NCBI GenBank assembly: GCA_017626325.1
Contig: JAGAIZ010000059.1
Span: forward strand, 1-64,000
Length of the DNA stretch: 64,000 nucleotides
DNA from: Lachnospiraceae bacterium
Lineage (GTDB): Bacteria; Bacillota; Clostridia; Lachnospirales; Lachnospiraceae
Direction of reading: 5' to 3'
Shown here: in pieces, positions 8,676-17,550 of the stretch
Numbering within the stretch: position 1 is the first letter of the stretch
Layout: each line of letters begins with the position of its first letter
The notes under the pieces: model-generated
What the model was told of the DNA's origin: nothing
The model's input: only the letters and a program-made list of their open reading frames with translations
Databases searched by the model: none
Made by a program: the position numbers and the translations under genes

Positions 8676-9800
8676 ATGAGGACATGGAATGATAAGAAAC
8701 GCGGCGGGAGTCACAAGCTGTGGCTGGCCATCAAGCTGGAACTGCTGTTGATAGCGGCGGCGGGCTGTATCTGTATCATGAGAGAAATAAAGAGCAGGCT
8801 TTGGGAGTCGGCGTGGGAAAGCGGCGGGCAGGCGTGGACGTCGGAGGACGGAGAAGCCATCGAGGTGACTGCTGACGGCGGCTATATTAAATGGGTGGAA
8901 TTCCATGTCACATGCGAAGCGCTGAAGGCAGCGTATGAGCAGGATGTGGATACCTATAAAGATGAGAAGCATCTCAACTGGATTGAACTGATCGCCTATG
9001 TGGGGGCGAAGCATGGCGGCCAATTCGACAAAAACAGTGTGAGGGAGATTCAGAAAGCGGCCGAAGCGCAGCGCAGCGGGGAATCCACGATGAAGGAACT
9101 GACAGAAGGAATGGAGTATTACGATTATTATCTGGAGGCATATACCGCGGTGCTGGGCGGCATGGTGGGGGAATTTTCCATAGAGACGGAGGACGGCAGC
9201 GTGGCTTCCTTTTATGGGCTTAAGGCTTTTTCCCCTATTGCGAAAGGGTTTGATTACAGCCATTATGATGACTTCGGTTCCTCACGCAGCTATGGTTATG
9301 CCAGACCCCATCTGGGGCATGATATGATGGGCCAGATCGGTACCCCCGTGATATGTGTGGAGTCCGGTTACGTGGAAGCCCTGGGCTGGAACCAATACGG
9401 AGGCTGGCGCATCGGTATCCGCAGCTTCGATGGCAAGCGGTATTATTATTACGCCCACCTGCGGCAGAATTATCCATACGCGGAGGGGCTGGCGGAAGGC
9501 AGCATAGTGACGGCGGGAGATGTCATTGGATACATGGGGCATACCGGCTACAGTGTCAAGGAGAACGTAAATAATATCGAGGTAGTGCACCTGCACTGGG
9601 GGCTGCAGCTTATTTTTGACGAGTCCCAGAAGGAGAGCGACAACGAAATTTGGATCGACTGTTACGAACTGACCAAATTCCTGTATCAGAACCGTAGCGC
9701 GGTAGCCAAAGTGGGAGACAGCAGGGAATGGAAAAGGGTCTATGAGATGAAGGATCCTGCCGTGGAAGCCTACCAAAGCGGCAAAGCGCCGGCCCCATAA
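8676..9800 (+). CDS. Membrane-anchored M23 (LytM) family metallopeptidase
   Basis: A 374-residue protein with a basic N-terminus and one membrane-spanning signal anchor (about 15-36). A helical region follows, then an M23 domain (about 205-320). Zinc ligands are visible as His and Asp in RPHLGHDMMG and as the HxH of VHLHWG. M23 enzymes cut peptide cross-bridges in peptidoglycan; some degenerate ones act as regulators, but the metal site here is intact. The middle region, with WIELIAYVGAKHGG, resembles spore- or cell-wall-associated clostridial M23 proteins. GGAGGA precedes the ATG. Confidence 0.88.
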   Translation: MRTWNDKKRGGSHKLWLAIKLELLLIAAAGCICIMREIKSRLWESAWESGGQAWTSEDGEAIEVTADGGYIKWVEFHVTCEALKAAYEQDVDTYKDEKHLNWIELIAYVGAKHGGQFDKNSVREIQKAAEAQRSGESTMKELTEGMEYYDYYLEAYTAVLGGMVGEFSIETEDGSVASFYGLKAFSPIAKGFDYSHYDDFGSSRSYGYARPHLGHDMMGQIGTPVICVESGYVEALGWNQYGGWRIGIRSFDGKRYYYYAHLRQNYPYAEGLAEGSIVTAGDVIGYMGHTGYSVKENVNNIEVVHLHWGLQLIFDESQKESDNEIWIDCYELTKFLYQNRSAVAKVGDSREWKRVYEMKDPAVEAYQSGKAPAP

Positions 9801-9837
9801 GCCATCGGTTGTTCCGCAAAAGATGCATGAGAAATCA

Positions 9838-9866
9838 TTGCAAAAAAGATATCCCTATGATACAAT
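9838..9866 (+). promoter_or_regulatory. Promoter of the butyrate operon
   Basis: TTGCAA (9838-9843), 17-base spacer, TACAAT (9861-9866). This predicts a leader of about 90 bases before the thl start. Confidence 0.75.
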
Positions 9867-9927
9867 AGGAGCAGCGGACAATGACAAAAAAATAACAATC
9901 GTTGTCAAGCCTTTAGAACAGGGCATT

Positions 9928-9945
9928 TTGTAAAAAACAATACAA
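9928..9945 (+). promoter_or_regulatory. Candidate Rex (redox repressor) operator
   Basis: An 18-bp imperfect palindrome with ends TTGTA and TACAA lies between the predicted transcription start and the thl ribosome binding site. It matches the Rex consensus TTGTTAA-N4-TTAACAA at 10 of 14 defined positions. A second small palindrome, ACAATCGTTGT (9895-9905), lies just upstream. Rex controls butyrate and alcohol genes in clostridia; binding here is inferred. Confidence 0.45.
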
Positions 9946-9963
9946 AGTATGGAGGAAAAAAAG

Positions 9964-11145
9964 ATGGCAAAAAAAGTTGTTTTGGCAGGCGCTTGCCGTA
10001 CAGCGATCGGTACCATGGGCGGTTCCTTAAGCACCACACCGGCTCCGGAGCTTGGCGCAATCGTAATCAAGGAAGCATTGAACAGAGCGGGCGTAGCGCC
10101 TGAGCAGGTTGATCAGGTATATATGGGCTGCGTAATTCAGGCTGGTCTGGGACAGAATGTAGCCCGTCAGGCTTCTATCAAAGCAGGCCTTCCGAACGAA
10201 GTACCTGCGGTCACGATCAATGTTGTATGCGGTTCCGGTTTGAATTGTGTAAACATGGCGGCTCAGATGATTCAGGCAGGCGATGCGGACATCGTAGTAG
10301 CAGGCGGTATGGAGAATATGTCCATGGCTCCCTACGCAATTCCTCAGGCACGTTACGGTTATAGAATGAACAATGGTACTTTGGTGGATACCATGATTAA
10401 GGATGCTCTCTGGGATGCATTCAACGATTACCATATGATTACAACTGCGGACAATATCTGCAGAGAGTGGGGACTTACCCGCGAAGAACTGGATGAGTTT
10501 GCTTTAAAGAGCCAGTTGAAGGCAGAAGCAGCTCAGAAGAGCGGCGCTTTTGAGAAAGAAATCGTTCCTGTAATGGTTAAGAAGAAAAAAGAAATGGTTG
10601 AGTTCAAGGTAGATGAAGGACCGAGAGCAGGCTCCACCATCGAAGGCTTACAGAAGCTTCGCACCATCAATCCTGACGGCTTCGTAACGGCAGGCAACGC
10701 TTCCGGTATCAACGACGGCGCGGCAGCTATCGTTGTTATGAGCGAGGAGAAAGCAAAAGAATTAGGCGTTAAGCCTATGGCAACCTTCGTAGCAGGCGCG
10801 CTGGCAGGCTGCAGACCTGAGGTTATGGGTATCGGACCGGTTCCGGCTACTAAGAAGGCTATGGCTAAGGCTGGTTACAAGATCGAAGACTTCGATATCA
10901 TCGAGGCTAACGAGGCATTTGCGGCACAGTCCGTAGCAGTTGGTAAAGAGCTTGGTATCGATGTAGACAAACAGCTTAATCCGAACGGCGGCGCAATCGC
11001 ACTCGGACATCCTGTAGGAGCTTCCGGCTGCTGTATCTTAGTTACCCTGCTTCACGAGATGCAGGCGAAGGGCGCTAAGAAAGGTCTTGCCACCCTGTGT
11101 ATCGGCGGCGGTATGGGCTGCGCTACTATTGTTGAGATGGACTAA
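9964..11145 (+). CDS. thlA: Acetyl-CoA acetyltransferase (thiolase)
   Basis: A 393-residue biosynthetic thiolase that condenses two acetyl-CoA to acetoacetyl-CoA, the first step of butyrate formation. The nucleophile is Cys89 ([11 protein letters not shown]), the active-site His is in [10 protein letters not shown] and the acid/base Cys379 is in CIGGGMGC. Length and motifs match the clostridial ThlA family. GGAGG at 9951-9955 selects the ATG at 9964 rather than the in-frame ATG at 9949, which would lie inside the Shine-Dalgarno sequence. First gene of the operon. Codon choice is that of a highly expressed gene. Confidence 0.97.
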   Translation: MAKKVVLAGACRTAIGTMGGSLSTTPAPELGAIVIKEALNRAGVAPEQVDQVYMGCVIQAGLGQNVARQASIKAGLPNEVPAVTINVVCGSGLNCVNMAAQMIQAGDADIVVAGGMENMSMAPYAIPQARYGYRMNNGTLVDTMIKDALWDAFNDYHMITTADNICREWGLTREELDEFALKSQLKAEAAQKSGAFEKEIVPVMVKKKKEMVEFKVDEGPRAGSTIEGLQKLRTINPDGFVTAGNASGINDGAAAIVVMSEEKAKELGVKPMATFVAGALAGCRPEVMGIGPVPATKKAMAKAGYKIEDFDIIEANEAFAAQSVAVGKELGIDVDKQLNPNGGAIALGHPVGASGCCILVTLLHEMQAKGAKKGLATLCIGGGMGCATIVEMD

Positions 11146-11150
11146 GAGTA

Positions 11151-11225
11151 ATTCTGAGACAGTAACATACACTGTCTGAGAATCGCCAGGGCTTCGTGCG
11201 GGAGGATGACACCCGTGTCATTCTC
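11151..11225 (+). other. Paired stem-loops in the thl-crt gap
   Basis: Stem 1: ATTCTGAGACAGT with ACTGTCTGAGAAT (11151-11183, one mismatch, 7-base loop). Stem 2: GAGGATGACAC with GTGTCATTCTC (11202-11225, tight CC loop, one G-T pair). Neither is followed by a T-run, so these are not ordinary terminators. Confidence 0.75.
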
Positions 11226-11260
11226 TGAAATGGCTAATGCTTTTAAAAGGAGACAAAACC

Positions 11261-12046
11261 ATGGAATTTGTATTATATGAAGTAAAAGGACAGGTTGGTA
11301 TCATCACAATCAACCGTGAGAAAGCGTTGAACGCTTTAAACTCTGCCGTACTGGACGAGCTTGACAAGACGCTGGACGGCGTAGACCTTGATACCGTAAG
11401 ATGTCTGATCTTAACAGGCGCAGGCTCAAAATCCTTCGTGGCAGGCGCGGACATCGGTGAGATGAGCACATTGACCAAGGCTGAGGGCGAAGCTTTCGGC
11501 AAGAAGGGCAACGATGTATTCCGTAAATTAGAGACATTCCCGATTCCTGTGATTGCGGCAGTGAACGGCTTTGCATTAGGCGGCGGATGTGAGATTTCCA
11601 TGAGCTGCGATATCAGAATCTGCTCTGATAACGCGGTATTCGGCCAGCCTGAGGTAGGCCTTGGCATTACGCCTGGTTTCGGCGGTACGCAGAGACTTGC
11701 CAGAATCGTCGGACCGGGTATGGCGAAACAGATGATCTATACAGCAAGAAACATCAAGGCTGACGAAGCGTTAAGAATCGGTCTTGTAAATGCCGTTTAC
11801 CCGCAGGAAGAGCTGATGGCGGCGGCAGAGAAGATGGCGAACGGCATCGCGAAGAACGCACCCATTGCTGTCCGCAACTGCAAGAAAGCGATCAACGACG
11901 GCTTAGAGGCCGGCATGGACGAAGCCATCGTGATCGAAGAGAAATTATTCGGCGACTGCTTCGAGACAGAAGACCAGAAGTACGGTATGGCATTCTTCTT
12001 GGATAAGAATAAGGAGAAGGTAAAAGAACCGTTCCAGAACAAATAA
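11261..12046 (+). CDS. crt: 3-hydroxybutyryl-CoA dehydratase (crotonase)
   Basis: A 261-residue enoyl-CoA hydratase/crotonase that dehydrates 3-hydroxybutyryl-CoA to crotonyl-CoA. The oxyanion-hole segments are SFVAGADIGEM (about 57-67) and NGFALGGGCE (about 103-112). The catalytic Glu is in FGQPEVGLGITPGFGGTQRL. The ATG at 11261 follows AAAAGGAGA and gives the standard crotonase N-terminus; the upstream ATG at 11237 has no ribosome binding site. Second gene of the operon, between two gaps that each carry stem-loops. Confidence 0.96.
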   Translation: MEFVLYEVKGQVGIITINREKALNALNSAVLDELDKTLDGVDLDTVRCLILTGAGSKSFVAGADIGEMSTLTKAEGEAFGKKGNDVFRKLETFPIPVIAAVNGFALGGGCEISMSCDIRICSDNAVFGQPEVGLGITPGFGGTQRLARIVGPGMAKQMIYTARNIKADEALRIGLVNAVYPQEELMAAAEKMANGIAKNAPIAVRNCKKAINDGLEAGMDEAIVIEEKLFGDCFETEDQKYGMAFFLDKNKEKVKEPFQNK

Positions 12047-12048
12047 CA

Positions 12049-12134
12049 TGACATATAGAAACTCTAAGGCTATGAAACATATAGCCTGAGAGTTTCTAAG
12101 TTATGTCAGGAAGAATGGATGAATCCATGCTTCC
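12049..12134 (+). other. Paired stem-loops in the crt-hbd gap
   Basis: A long hairpin (12049-12108) pairs TGACATA with TATGTCA, AGAAACTCT with AGAGTTTCT and AGGCTAT with ATAGCCT. A second hairpin pairs GGAAGAATGGAT with ATCCATGCTTCC (12109-12134, one mismatch). Neither ends in a T-run. Confidence 0.8.
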
Positions 12135-12192
12135 GAAGACCGGTAAGTTATAGTTAACATAATAAATATAAAATATAATAGGAGGAACTACC

Positions 12193-13032
12193 ATGAAAGT
12201 AGGTATTATTGGTGCAGGAACTATGGGTTCCGGTATCGCGCAGGCTTTTGCCCAGACAGAAGGATATGAAGTATTCCTTTGCGATATCAACGAGGAATTT
12301 GCCGCAAACGGCAAGAATAAGATTGCAAAGGGCTTCGAGAAGCGTATTGCAAAAGGCAAAATGACACAGGAAGATGCTGATAAGATCTTAGCGAAGATTA
12401 CGACAGGCGTTAAGACAATCTGTACAGACTGTGACCTTATCGTTGAGGCAGCTCTTGAGGTTATGGATATTAAGAAACAGACCTTCAAGGAGTTACAGGA
12501 CATTTGCAAGGCTGACTGTATATTTGCGACCAATACATCTTCACTTTCCATCACAGAGATTGGCGCGGGTATTGACAGACCGGTTATCGGTATGCACTTC
12601 TTCAACCCTGCTCCGGTTATGAAGCTGGTTGAGATTATTCGTGGAGAGAACACGACCGACGAAGTATTTAATAAGGTAAAAGCGATCGCGGAAGAAATCG
12701 GCAAGACTCCTGTTGAAGTAAATGAGGCGGCAGGCTTCGTTGTAAACAGAATCTTAATCCCGATGATTAACGAAGGTATCTGCGTATTAGAGGCAGGCGT
12801 TGCCAGTGTAGAGGATATCGATGCCGCTATGAGACTGGGCGCTAACCATCCGATGGGACCGCTGCAGTTAGGCGATTATGTAGGTCTTGATATTGTACTT
12901 GCGATTATGGAAGTTATCTACTCCGAGACAGGCGATCCGAAGTACCGTCCCGCTCCGCTTCTCCGCAAGATGGTTCGCGCAGGCAAATTAGGCTGCAAGA
13001 CAGGCAAAGGATTCTACGACTACAGCAAATAA
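12193..13032 (+). CDS. hbd: 3-hydroxybutyryl-CoA dehydrogenase
   Basis: A 279-residue short 3-hydroxyacyl-CoA dehydrogenase that reduces acetoacetyl-CoA to 3-hydroxybutyryl-CoA. The N-terminal Rossmann motif [10 protein letters not shown] is at residues 7-16. The catalytic His is in [15 protein letters not shown]. The C-terminal domain contains [15 protein letters not shown] and [12 protein letters not shown], typical of the clostridial Hbd/PaaH group. AGGAGG lies seven bases upstream of the ATG. Third gene of the operon. Confidence 0.96.
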   Translation: MKVGIIGAGTMGSGIAQAFAQTEGYEVFLCDINEEFAANGKNKIAKGFEKRIAKGKMTQEDADKILAKITTGVKTICTDCDLIVEAALEVMDIKKQTFKELQDICKADCIFATNTSSLSITEIGAGIDRPVIGMHFFNPAPVMKLVEIIRGENTTDEVFNKVKAIAEEIGKTPVEVNEAAGFVVNRILIPMINEGICVLEAGVASVEDIDAAMRLGANHPMGPLQLGDYVGLDIVLAIMEVIYSETGDPKYRPAPLLRKMVRAGKLGCKTGKGFYDYSK

Positions 13033-13034
13033 CA

Positions 13035-13124
13035 GGGAATGAAGTTACACTAAGGCAGCAAAGTACGCAGCCTAAGTATAACTAAATCATTCCCGGAAGA
13101 ATGTCTCTCCAGAGACATTCTTCC
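13035..13124 (+). other. Paired stem-loops in the hbd-bcd gap
   Basis: A long interrupted hairpin (13035-13094) has outer arms GGGAATGA and TCATTCCC and inner arms AGTTA/TAACT and AGGC/GCCT. It is followed at once by a perfect 14-bp hairpin, GGAAGAATGTCTCT-CC-AGAGACATTCTTCC (13095-13124). No T-run follows. 13125-13256 contains only the bcd leader. Confidence 0.85.
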
Positions 13125-13256
13125 CGGTCGGCATATACGTTTGTAATATGAGAGGATGGGAAGAACGCGTTTTTTAAGGGCATTCTTACAGATAGATTAA
13201 GCTGAGATAAATAAAAGTAGAAGTGATAACAAATAAACATGGAGGAATAAAAAATC

Positions 13257-14408
13257 ATGGATTTTACTTTAAGCAAAGAGCATGAAATGGCGAGATCTCT
13301 TTTCAAAGAGTTCGCTGAAAAAGAAGTAAAACCTCTTGCGCAAGAGGTAGACGAGACAGAAACTTTCCCAAGAGCGACTGTTGAGAAAATGGCTAAATTA
13401 GGTTTCCTTGGAATTCCGGTTCCGAAGGAGTACGGCGGACAGGGCTGTGATCCTTTAACATACGCTATGTGTGTTGAGGAACTTTCCAAAGTATGCGGTA
13501 CGACAGGCGTTATCGTATCCGCACATACATCCCTTTGCTGCGACCCTATCTTAACATATGGTACGGAAGAGCAGAAGCAGAAATACTTAATTCCCCTTGC
13601 AAAAGGTGAGAAGTTAGGTGCATTCGGCTTAACAGAGCCCGGCGCAGGTACAGACGCGCAGGGACAGCAGACCAAGGCTGTATTAGACGGCGACGAGTGG
13701 GTATTAAACGGTTCCAAGTGCTTCATCACAAACGGTAAGGAAGCTGACGTATACGTAATCTTCGCTATCACTGGCACTGTTGAGAAGCGCGGCAGAATGA
13801 CCAAGGAAATCTCCGCGTTCATCGTTGAGAAAGGCACACCCGGCTTTACCTTCGGTACGAAGGAGAAGAAGATGGGTATCCGCGGTTCTTCCACATACGA
13901 GCTGATCTTCACAGACTGCCGTATCCCGAAGGAGAATTTATTAGGACAGAAGGGTAAAGGCTTCAACATCGCTATGCATACTCTTGACGGCGGACGTATC
14001 GGTATCGCTTCTCAGGCACTTGGTCTTGCTGAGGGCGCATTAGAGACAACCATCGAGTATGTAAAAGAGAGAAAGCAGTTCGGCAGAGCGATCGGCGCTT
14101 TCCAGAACACACAGTTCCAGCTTGCTGATATGGCTACAAAGGTAGAGGCTGCACAGCTTCTCGTATACAAGGCTGCTATGGCTAAGGCAACACAGAAGGT
14201 TTATTCCGTAGAGGCTGCTAAGGCTAAATTATATGCGGCAGAGGTTGCTATGGAAGTTACAACCAAGGCAGTTCAGTTACACGGCGGTTACGGTTACATC
14301 AGAGAGTACGAGGTAGAGCGTATGATGCGTGATGCTAAGATCACGGAGATCTACGAAGGAACAAGCGAAGTTCAGCGTATGGTAATCTCCGGTGCACTGC
14401 TTAAATAG
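13257..14408 (+). CDS. bcd: Butyryl-CoA dehydrogenase
   Basis: A 383-residue acyl-CoA dehydrogenase that reduces crotonyl-CoA to butyryl-CoA with the adjacent EtfAB. The catalytic base is Glu367 in IYEGTSEVQR, at the position known for butyryl-CoA dehydrogenases. FAD-binding signatures are GAFGLTEPGAGTDAQG and the ITNGKEADVY strand; the C-terminal helices contain QLHGGYGYIREYEVER. In anaerobic clostridia the Bcd-EtfAB complex couples this step to ferredoxin reduction by electron bifurcation; the gene order thl-crt-hbd-bcd-etfB-etfA supports that role here. GGAGGA precedes the ATG. Confidence 0.97.
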   Translation: MDFTLSKEHEMARSLFKEFAEKEVKPLAQEVDETETFPRATVEKMAKLGFLGIPVPKEYGGQGCDPLTYAMCVEELSKVCGTTGVIVSAHTSLCCDPILTYGTEEQKQKYLIPLAKGEKLGAFGLTEPGAGTDAQGQQTKAVLDGDEWVLNGSKCFITNGKEADVYVIFAITGTVEKRGRMTKEISAFIVEKGTPGFTFGTKEKKMGIRGSSTYELIFTDCRIPKENLLGQKGKGFNIAMHTLDGGRIGIASQALGLAEGALETTIEYVKERKQFGRAIGAFQNTQFQLADMATKVEAAQLLVYKAAMAKATQKVYSVEAAKAKLYAAEVAMEVTTKAVQLHGGYGYIREYEVERMMRDAKITEIYEGTSEVQRMVISGALLK

Positions 14409-14500
14409 CCGCGAATAAGCAAAAGACGATTGAGCAAAGGCAGTCGTTGTGCTTGCACATAAGAATGCATTTGTGAAAATCGGAAGCGCAACGCGCACGA

Positions 14501-14543
14501 AAAACACGAAGTGTTTTGAGTTTTTGCTTATAAACAAGCAAAA
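14501..14543 (+). other. Two stem-loops in the bcd-etfB gap
   Basis: AAAACAC-GAA-GTGTTTT (14501-14517) and TTTTGCTT...AAGCAAAA (14522-14543) are perfect stems. AATAAGCAAAA near 14412 could alternatively pair with the TTTTTGCTTAT of the second stem. The 188-base gap holds no gene. Confidence 0.65.
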
Positions 14544-14596
14544 TTCACGGTTATAAAGAAAACAAAGAAAAACAAAAATATAAGGAGAGAAATACA

Positions 14597-15379
14597 ATGA
14601 AAATTGTTGTTTGTGTGAAACAGGTTCCTGATACAAAGGGCGGCGTTAAGTTTAATCCTGACGGAACACTTGACAGAGGCGCTATGCTGACGATCATGAA
14701 CCCTGATGATAAAGCCGGTCTGGAAGCAGCGCTTAGATTAAAAGACCAGTACGGCGCAGAAGTAACGGTTGTAACAATGGGTCTTCCCAAGGCAGAAGAA
14801 GTTCTGCGTGAGGCTATGGCAATGGGCGCAGACAAGGGCGTTCTCGTAACAGACAGAGTTCTGGGCGGCGCTGATACATGGGCTACCTCCACAACGCTGG
14901 CTGGTGCGATCAGAAACTTAGACTATGATCTGATTATCACAGGACGTCAGGCTATCGACGGTGATACGGCTCAGGTAGGTCCTCAGATTTCCGAGCACCT
15001 GAACATTCCTGTTATCTCTTACGCACAGGATATCAAGATCGAAGGCGACAGCGTAATCGTTGAGCGTCAGTATGAGGACAGATATCATGTTGTTAAGGCT
15101 AAAATGCCTTGTCTGATTACAGCGCTTTCTGAATTAAACGAGCCTCGTTACATGACGCCGGGCGGTATCTTCGACGCTTACAAGGCTGACATCACCGTAT
15201 GGGGCAGAGCAGACTTAAAAGACGTAGATGATGCAAACTTAGGTCTGAAGGGTTCACCGACCAAGATCGCTAAAGCATCTGATAAAGTAAGAAAAGGTGC
15301 CGGTGAGAAGGTTACGCTTGATCCTGATGAAGCAGTAAGCTACATTGTTGACAAGCTGAAAGTAAAGCATGTAATCTAA
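14597..15379 (+). CDS. etfB: Electron transfer flavoprotein beta subunit
   Basis: A 260-residue EtfB that starts MKIVVCVKQVPDTKGGVKFN, the family hallmark, and carries the beta-subunit signature near GRQAIDGDTAQVGPQISEHL. With EtfA it forms the flavoprotein that serves butyryl-CoA dehydrogenase; in clostridial complexes the EtfB subunit holds the NADH-interacting bifurcating flavin. AAGGAGAG precedes the ATG. Confidence 0.96.
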   Translation: MKIVVCVKQVPDTKGGVKFNPDGTLDRGAMLTIMNPDDKAGLEAALRLKDQYGAEVTVVTMGLPKAEEVLREAMAMGADKGVLVTDRVLGGADTWATSTTLAGAIRNLDYDLIITGRQAIDGDTAQVGPQISEHLNIPVISYAQDIKIEGDSVIVERQYEDRYHVVKAKMPCLITALSELNEPRYMTPGGIFDAYKADITVWGRADLKDVDDANLGLKGSPTKIAKASDKVRKGAGEKVTLDPDEAVSYIVDKLKVKHVI

Positions 15380-15398
15380 TCTGAATCCGTAAGGACAG

Positions 15399-15456
15399 GC
15401 GGCGCATGGCCGCGTGAGAGAAAGAGATTCAATAATAAGGCTATGCTTCGGCATAG
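15399..15456 (+). other. Two stem-loops in the etfB-etfA gap
   Basis: GCGGC...GCCGC (15399-15413) and CTATGC-TTCG-GCATAG (15441-15456). The latter is a C(UUCG)G tetraloop, the most stable small RNA loop class. It ends 16 bases before the etfA start codon, just ahead of its ribosome binding site. No T-run follows. Confidence 0.8.
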
Positions 15457-15471
15457 AGAAAGGAATGTAAA

Positions 15472-16518
15472 ATGAATTTAGAAGAATACAAGGGAGTATA
15501 TGTCTTTGCGCAGCAGGTAGACAATGAAATCAGCAGTATTGCATTCGAATTACTTGGCAAAGCGAAAGACCTCGCTAAAGATTTAAATACAGAAGTAACA
15601 GCTATGTTATTAGGTTCCGGTATCAAAGGGCTGGCAGACCAGCTTGCTGAGTACGGCGCTGACAAGGTTATCGTAGTAGATGACCCTGAATTAAAGGATT
15701 ACAGAACAGAGCCTTATGCACATGCTCTGGCTTCTATCATCAATCAGTATAAACCGGAAATCGTACTGGTTGGCGCAACAGCCATCGGTAGAGATTTAGG
15801 CCCCAGAGTATCCGCAAGAGTTGCGACAGGTCTGACAGCAGACTGTACCGTACTTGAGATCGGTGATTTCCCGTTACAGGCTATGCCTGGTCAGGAGCAG
15901 TTACACAATCAGCTCCTTATGACACGTCCTGCATTCGGCGGCAACACGATCGCTACAATCGCATGTCCTTATAACCGTCCTCAGATGGCTACAGTACGTG
16001 CGGGCGTTATGCAGAAGATCGACCCGATCAAGGGTGCTAAGGCAGTTGTAGAAGAGTTCAATCCCGGATTCACACCGGACAACAAGTATGTTGAGATTCT
16101 CGACATCGTGAAGTCCGTAGTAGATACTGTAGATATCATGGACGCTAAGATTCTTGTATCCGGCGGCCGTGGCGTTGGCAGCCCGGAGAACTTCAAGCTG
16201 TTGGAAGACCTTGCAGAAGTACTTGGCGGTACTGTAAGCTGCTCCCGTGCCGTTGTAGATTCCGGTTGGAAGCCGAAGGATTTACAGGTTGGACAGACAG
16301 GTAAGACCGTTCGTCCTAACGTATACTTCGCAATCGGTATTTCCGGCGCTATCCAGCACGTAGCAGGTATGGAGGAGTCCGACATCATCATCGCAATCAA
16401 CAAAGATGCAGATGCGCCGATCTTCGACGTAGCTGACTACGGTATCGTAGGCGACTTAAATAAGATTGTTCCGAAGCTGACAGAAGCTTTAAAGGCTGAG
16501 ATTGCCGCTTCCAAATAA
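15472..16518 (+). CDS. etfA: Electron transfer flavoprotein alpha subunit
   Basis: A 348-residue EtfA. The N-terminal domain (about 1-200) contains the VGATAIGRDLGPRVSARVATGL segment conserved in this family. The C-terminal FAD domain has GGRGVGSPENF and SRAVVDSGW, and the signature VGQTGKTVRPNVYFAIGISG. It completes the electron-bifurcating Bcd-EtfAB complex and is the last gene of the operon. AAAGGAATG precedes the ATG, directly after the UUCG hairpin. Confidence 0.96.
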   Translation: MNLEEYKGVYVFAQQVDNEISSIAFELLGKAKDLAKDLNTEVTAMLLGSGIKGLADQLAEYGADKVIVVDDPELKDYRTEPYAHALASIINQYKPEIVLVGATAIGRDLGPRVSARVATGLTADCTVLEIGDFPLQAMPGQEQLHNQLLMTRPAFGGNTIATIACPYNRPQMATVRAGVMQKIDPIKGAKAVVEEFNPGFTPDNKYVEILDIVKSVVDTVDIMDAKILVSGGRGVGSPENFKLLEDLAEVLGGTVSCSRAVVDSGWKPKDLQVGQTGKTVRPNVYFAIGISGAIQHVAGMEESDIIIAINKDADAPIFDVADYGIVGDLNKIVPKLTEALKAEIAASK

Positions 16519-16556
16519 TCTGGAGAAATCAACAGTCAGGTAACAGGACAAATTGT

Positions 16557-16592
16557 CCCGGCATGTGGAAATTCCATGTGCCGGGATTTTTA
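16557..16592 (+). terminator. Terminator of the butyrate operon
   Basis: CCCGGCA...TGCCGGG with an inner TGGAA/TTCCA (16557-16585), followed by ATTTTTATT. Confidence 0.9.
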
Positions 16593-16660
16593 TTGCTTCT
16601 GGAAAAAACAGGCGTGCCGGAACGCTTTTGTTTTGTGGGAATCTATGATACTATGAACAT

Positions 16661-17467
16661 ATGGATAATCAGATAAATGACGAGATGATTCGCGTAACAG
16701 ATATTACAAGTGCATATGGCGGGCCGCTTCGCAGAAAGTGGGTGTTAAAGGGCGCATCTTTGACGGCGGCCAGAGGAGAGTGCGTGGGAATCGTTGGCGC
16801 CAATGGCTGCGGCAAATCCACGCTGCTGTCCATTCTGGCGGGAACGCTCAAACCGGAGTCCGGCGAGGTGATTTATTATGGCTATCCGGCATGGTCTGAC
16901 AGAAGAGCGCATGTTGTTCGGGCGCAAGACAAGCAAAACGAATATTCGACCACAGCAGCCGGAGGAGGGGAGCAGACAGGTAAGGGCAGAGTTTGGTGTC
17001 ACAAAGATATTTTCCGCATGATGACGGGCTACGTGCCGCAGGAGAATCCGCTGATTCCGGAGCTTACAGTGTATGATAATCTGCGGCTCTGGTATCCGGA
17101 TGCTAAACAGTTGAAACAGGAATTGGAGCAGGGGTTTCTGTCCCTGCTGGGGATTCAGAATTATGTGAAGGAACAGGTCGGCAAGTTGTCCGGCGGCATG
17201 AAGAAGCGTGTCAGCATTGGAATCGCTATGGCGGGGACGCCGCCTGTACTTCTTCTGGATGAACCGAGCGCGGCAATCGATCTCGTCTGCAAGGAAGATA
17301 TTCGATGCTACTTGCAAGCATATATCAGACGTAAGGGGACAGTGGTCATTACTACCCATGAAGAAAGCGAACTTGTGTTGTGTGATAAGCTGTATGTTAT
17401 GAAGGGTGGAAAGCTTACGCCGATTGACAGGGATTTGCGGGGAGCTGATCTGGTGAAATTGTTTTAG
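16661..17467 (+). CDS. ABC transporter ATP-binding protein
   Basis: A 268-residue ATPase with Walker A GANGCGKST (about 45-53), signature LSGGM, Walker B PVLLLDEPSAAID and the switch His in TTHEESE. It shows the drug/ABC-2 exporter type, without substrate domain fusions. It heads a run of five plus-strand genes ending with two ABC-2 membrane proteins and probably energises them. No good ribosome binding site is visible before the ATG, and TATGAT at 16644-16649 could be a -10, so the mRNA may have a very short leader. Its last seven codons plus stop are repeated twice more downstream. Confidence 0.9.
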   Translation: MDNQINDEMIRVTDITSAYGGPLRRKWVLKGASLTAARGECVGIVGANGCGKSTLLSILAGTLKPESGEVIYYGYPAWSDRRAHVVRAQDKQNEYSTTAAGGGEQTGKGRVWCHKDIFRMMTGYVPQENPLIPELTVYDNLRLWYPDAKQLKQELEQGFLSLLGIQNYVKEQVGKLSGGMKKRVSIGIAMAGTPPVLLLDEPSAAIDLVCKEDIRCYLQAYIRRKGTVVITTHEESELVLCDKLYVMKGGKLTPIDRDLRGADLVKLF

Positions 17468-17527
17468 GAAAGCTGATCTGGTGAAGTTGCGTTAGGGAAG
17501 CCGATCTGGTGAAGCTGTTTTAGGAAA
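17444..17527 (+). repeat. Three tandem 28-bp copies of the ABC gene's 3' end
   Basis: Copies start at 17444, 17472 and 17500 and differ at a few bases. Each contains GCTGATCTGGTGAA and ends in a TAG stop followed by purines. The first copy encodes the true C-terminus (ADLVKLF). The other two lie in the intergenic gap, so the array looks like a local tandem duplication across the stop codon. Confidence 0.9.
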
Positions 17528-17550
17528 AGCAACGAAAAGGGGAGAGGGGA

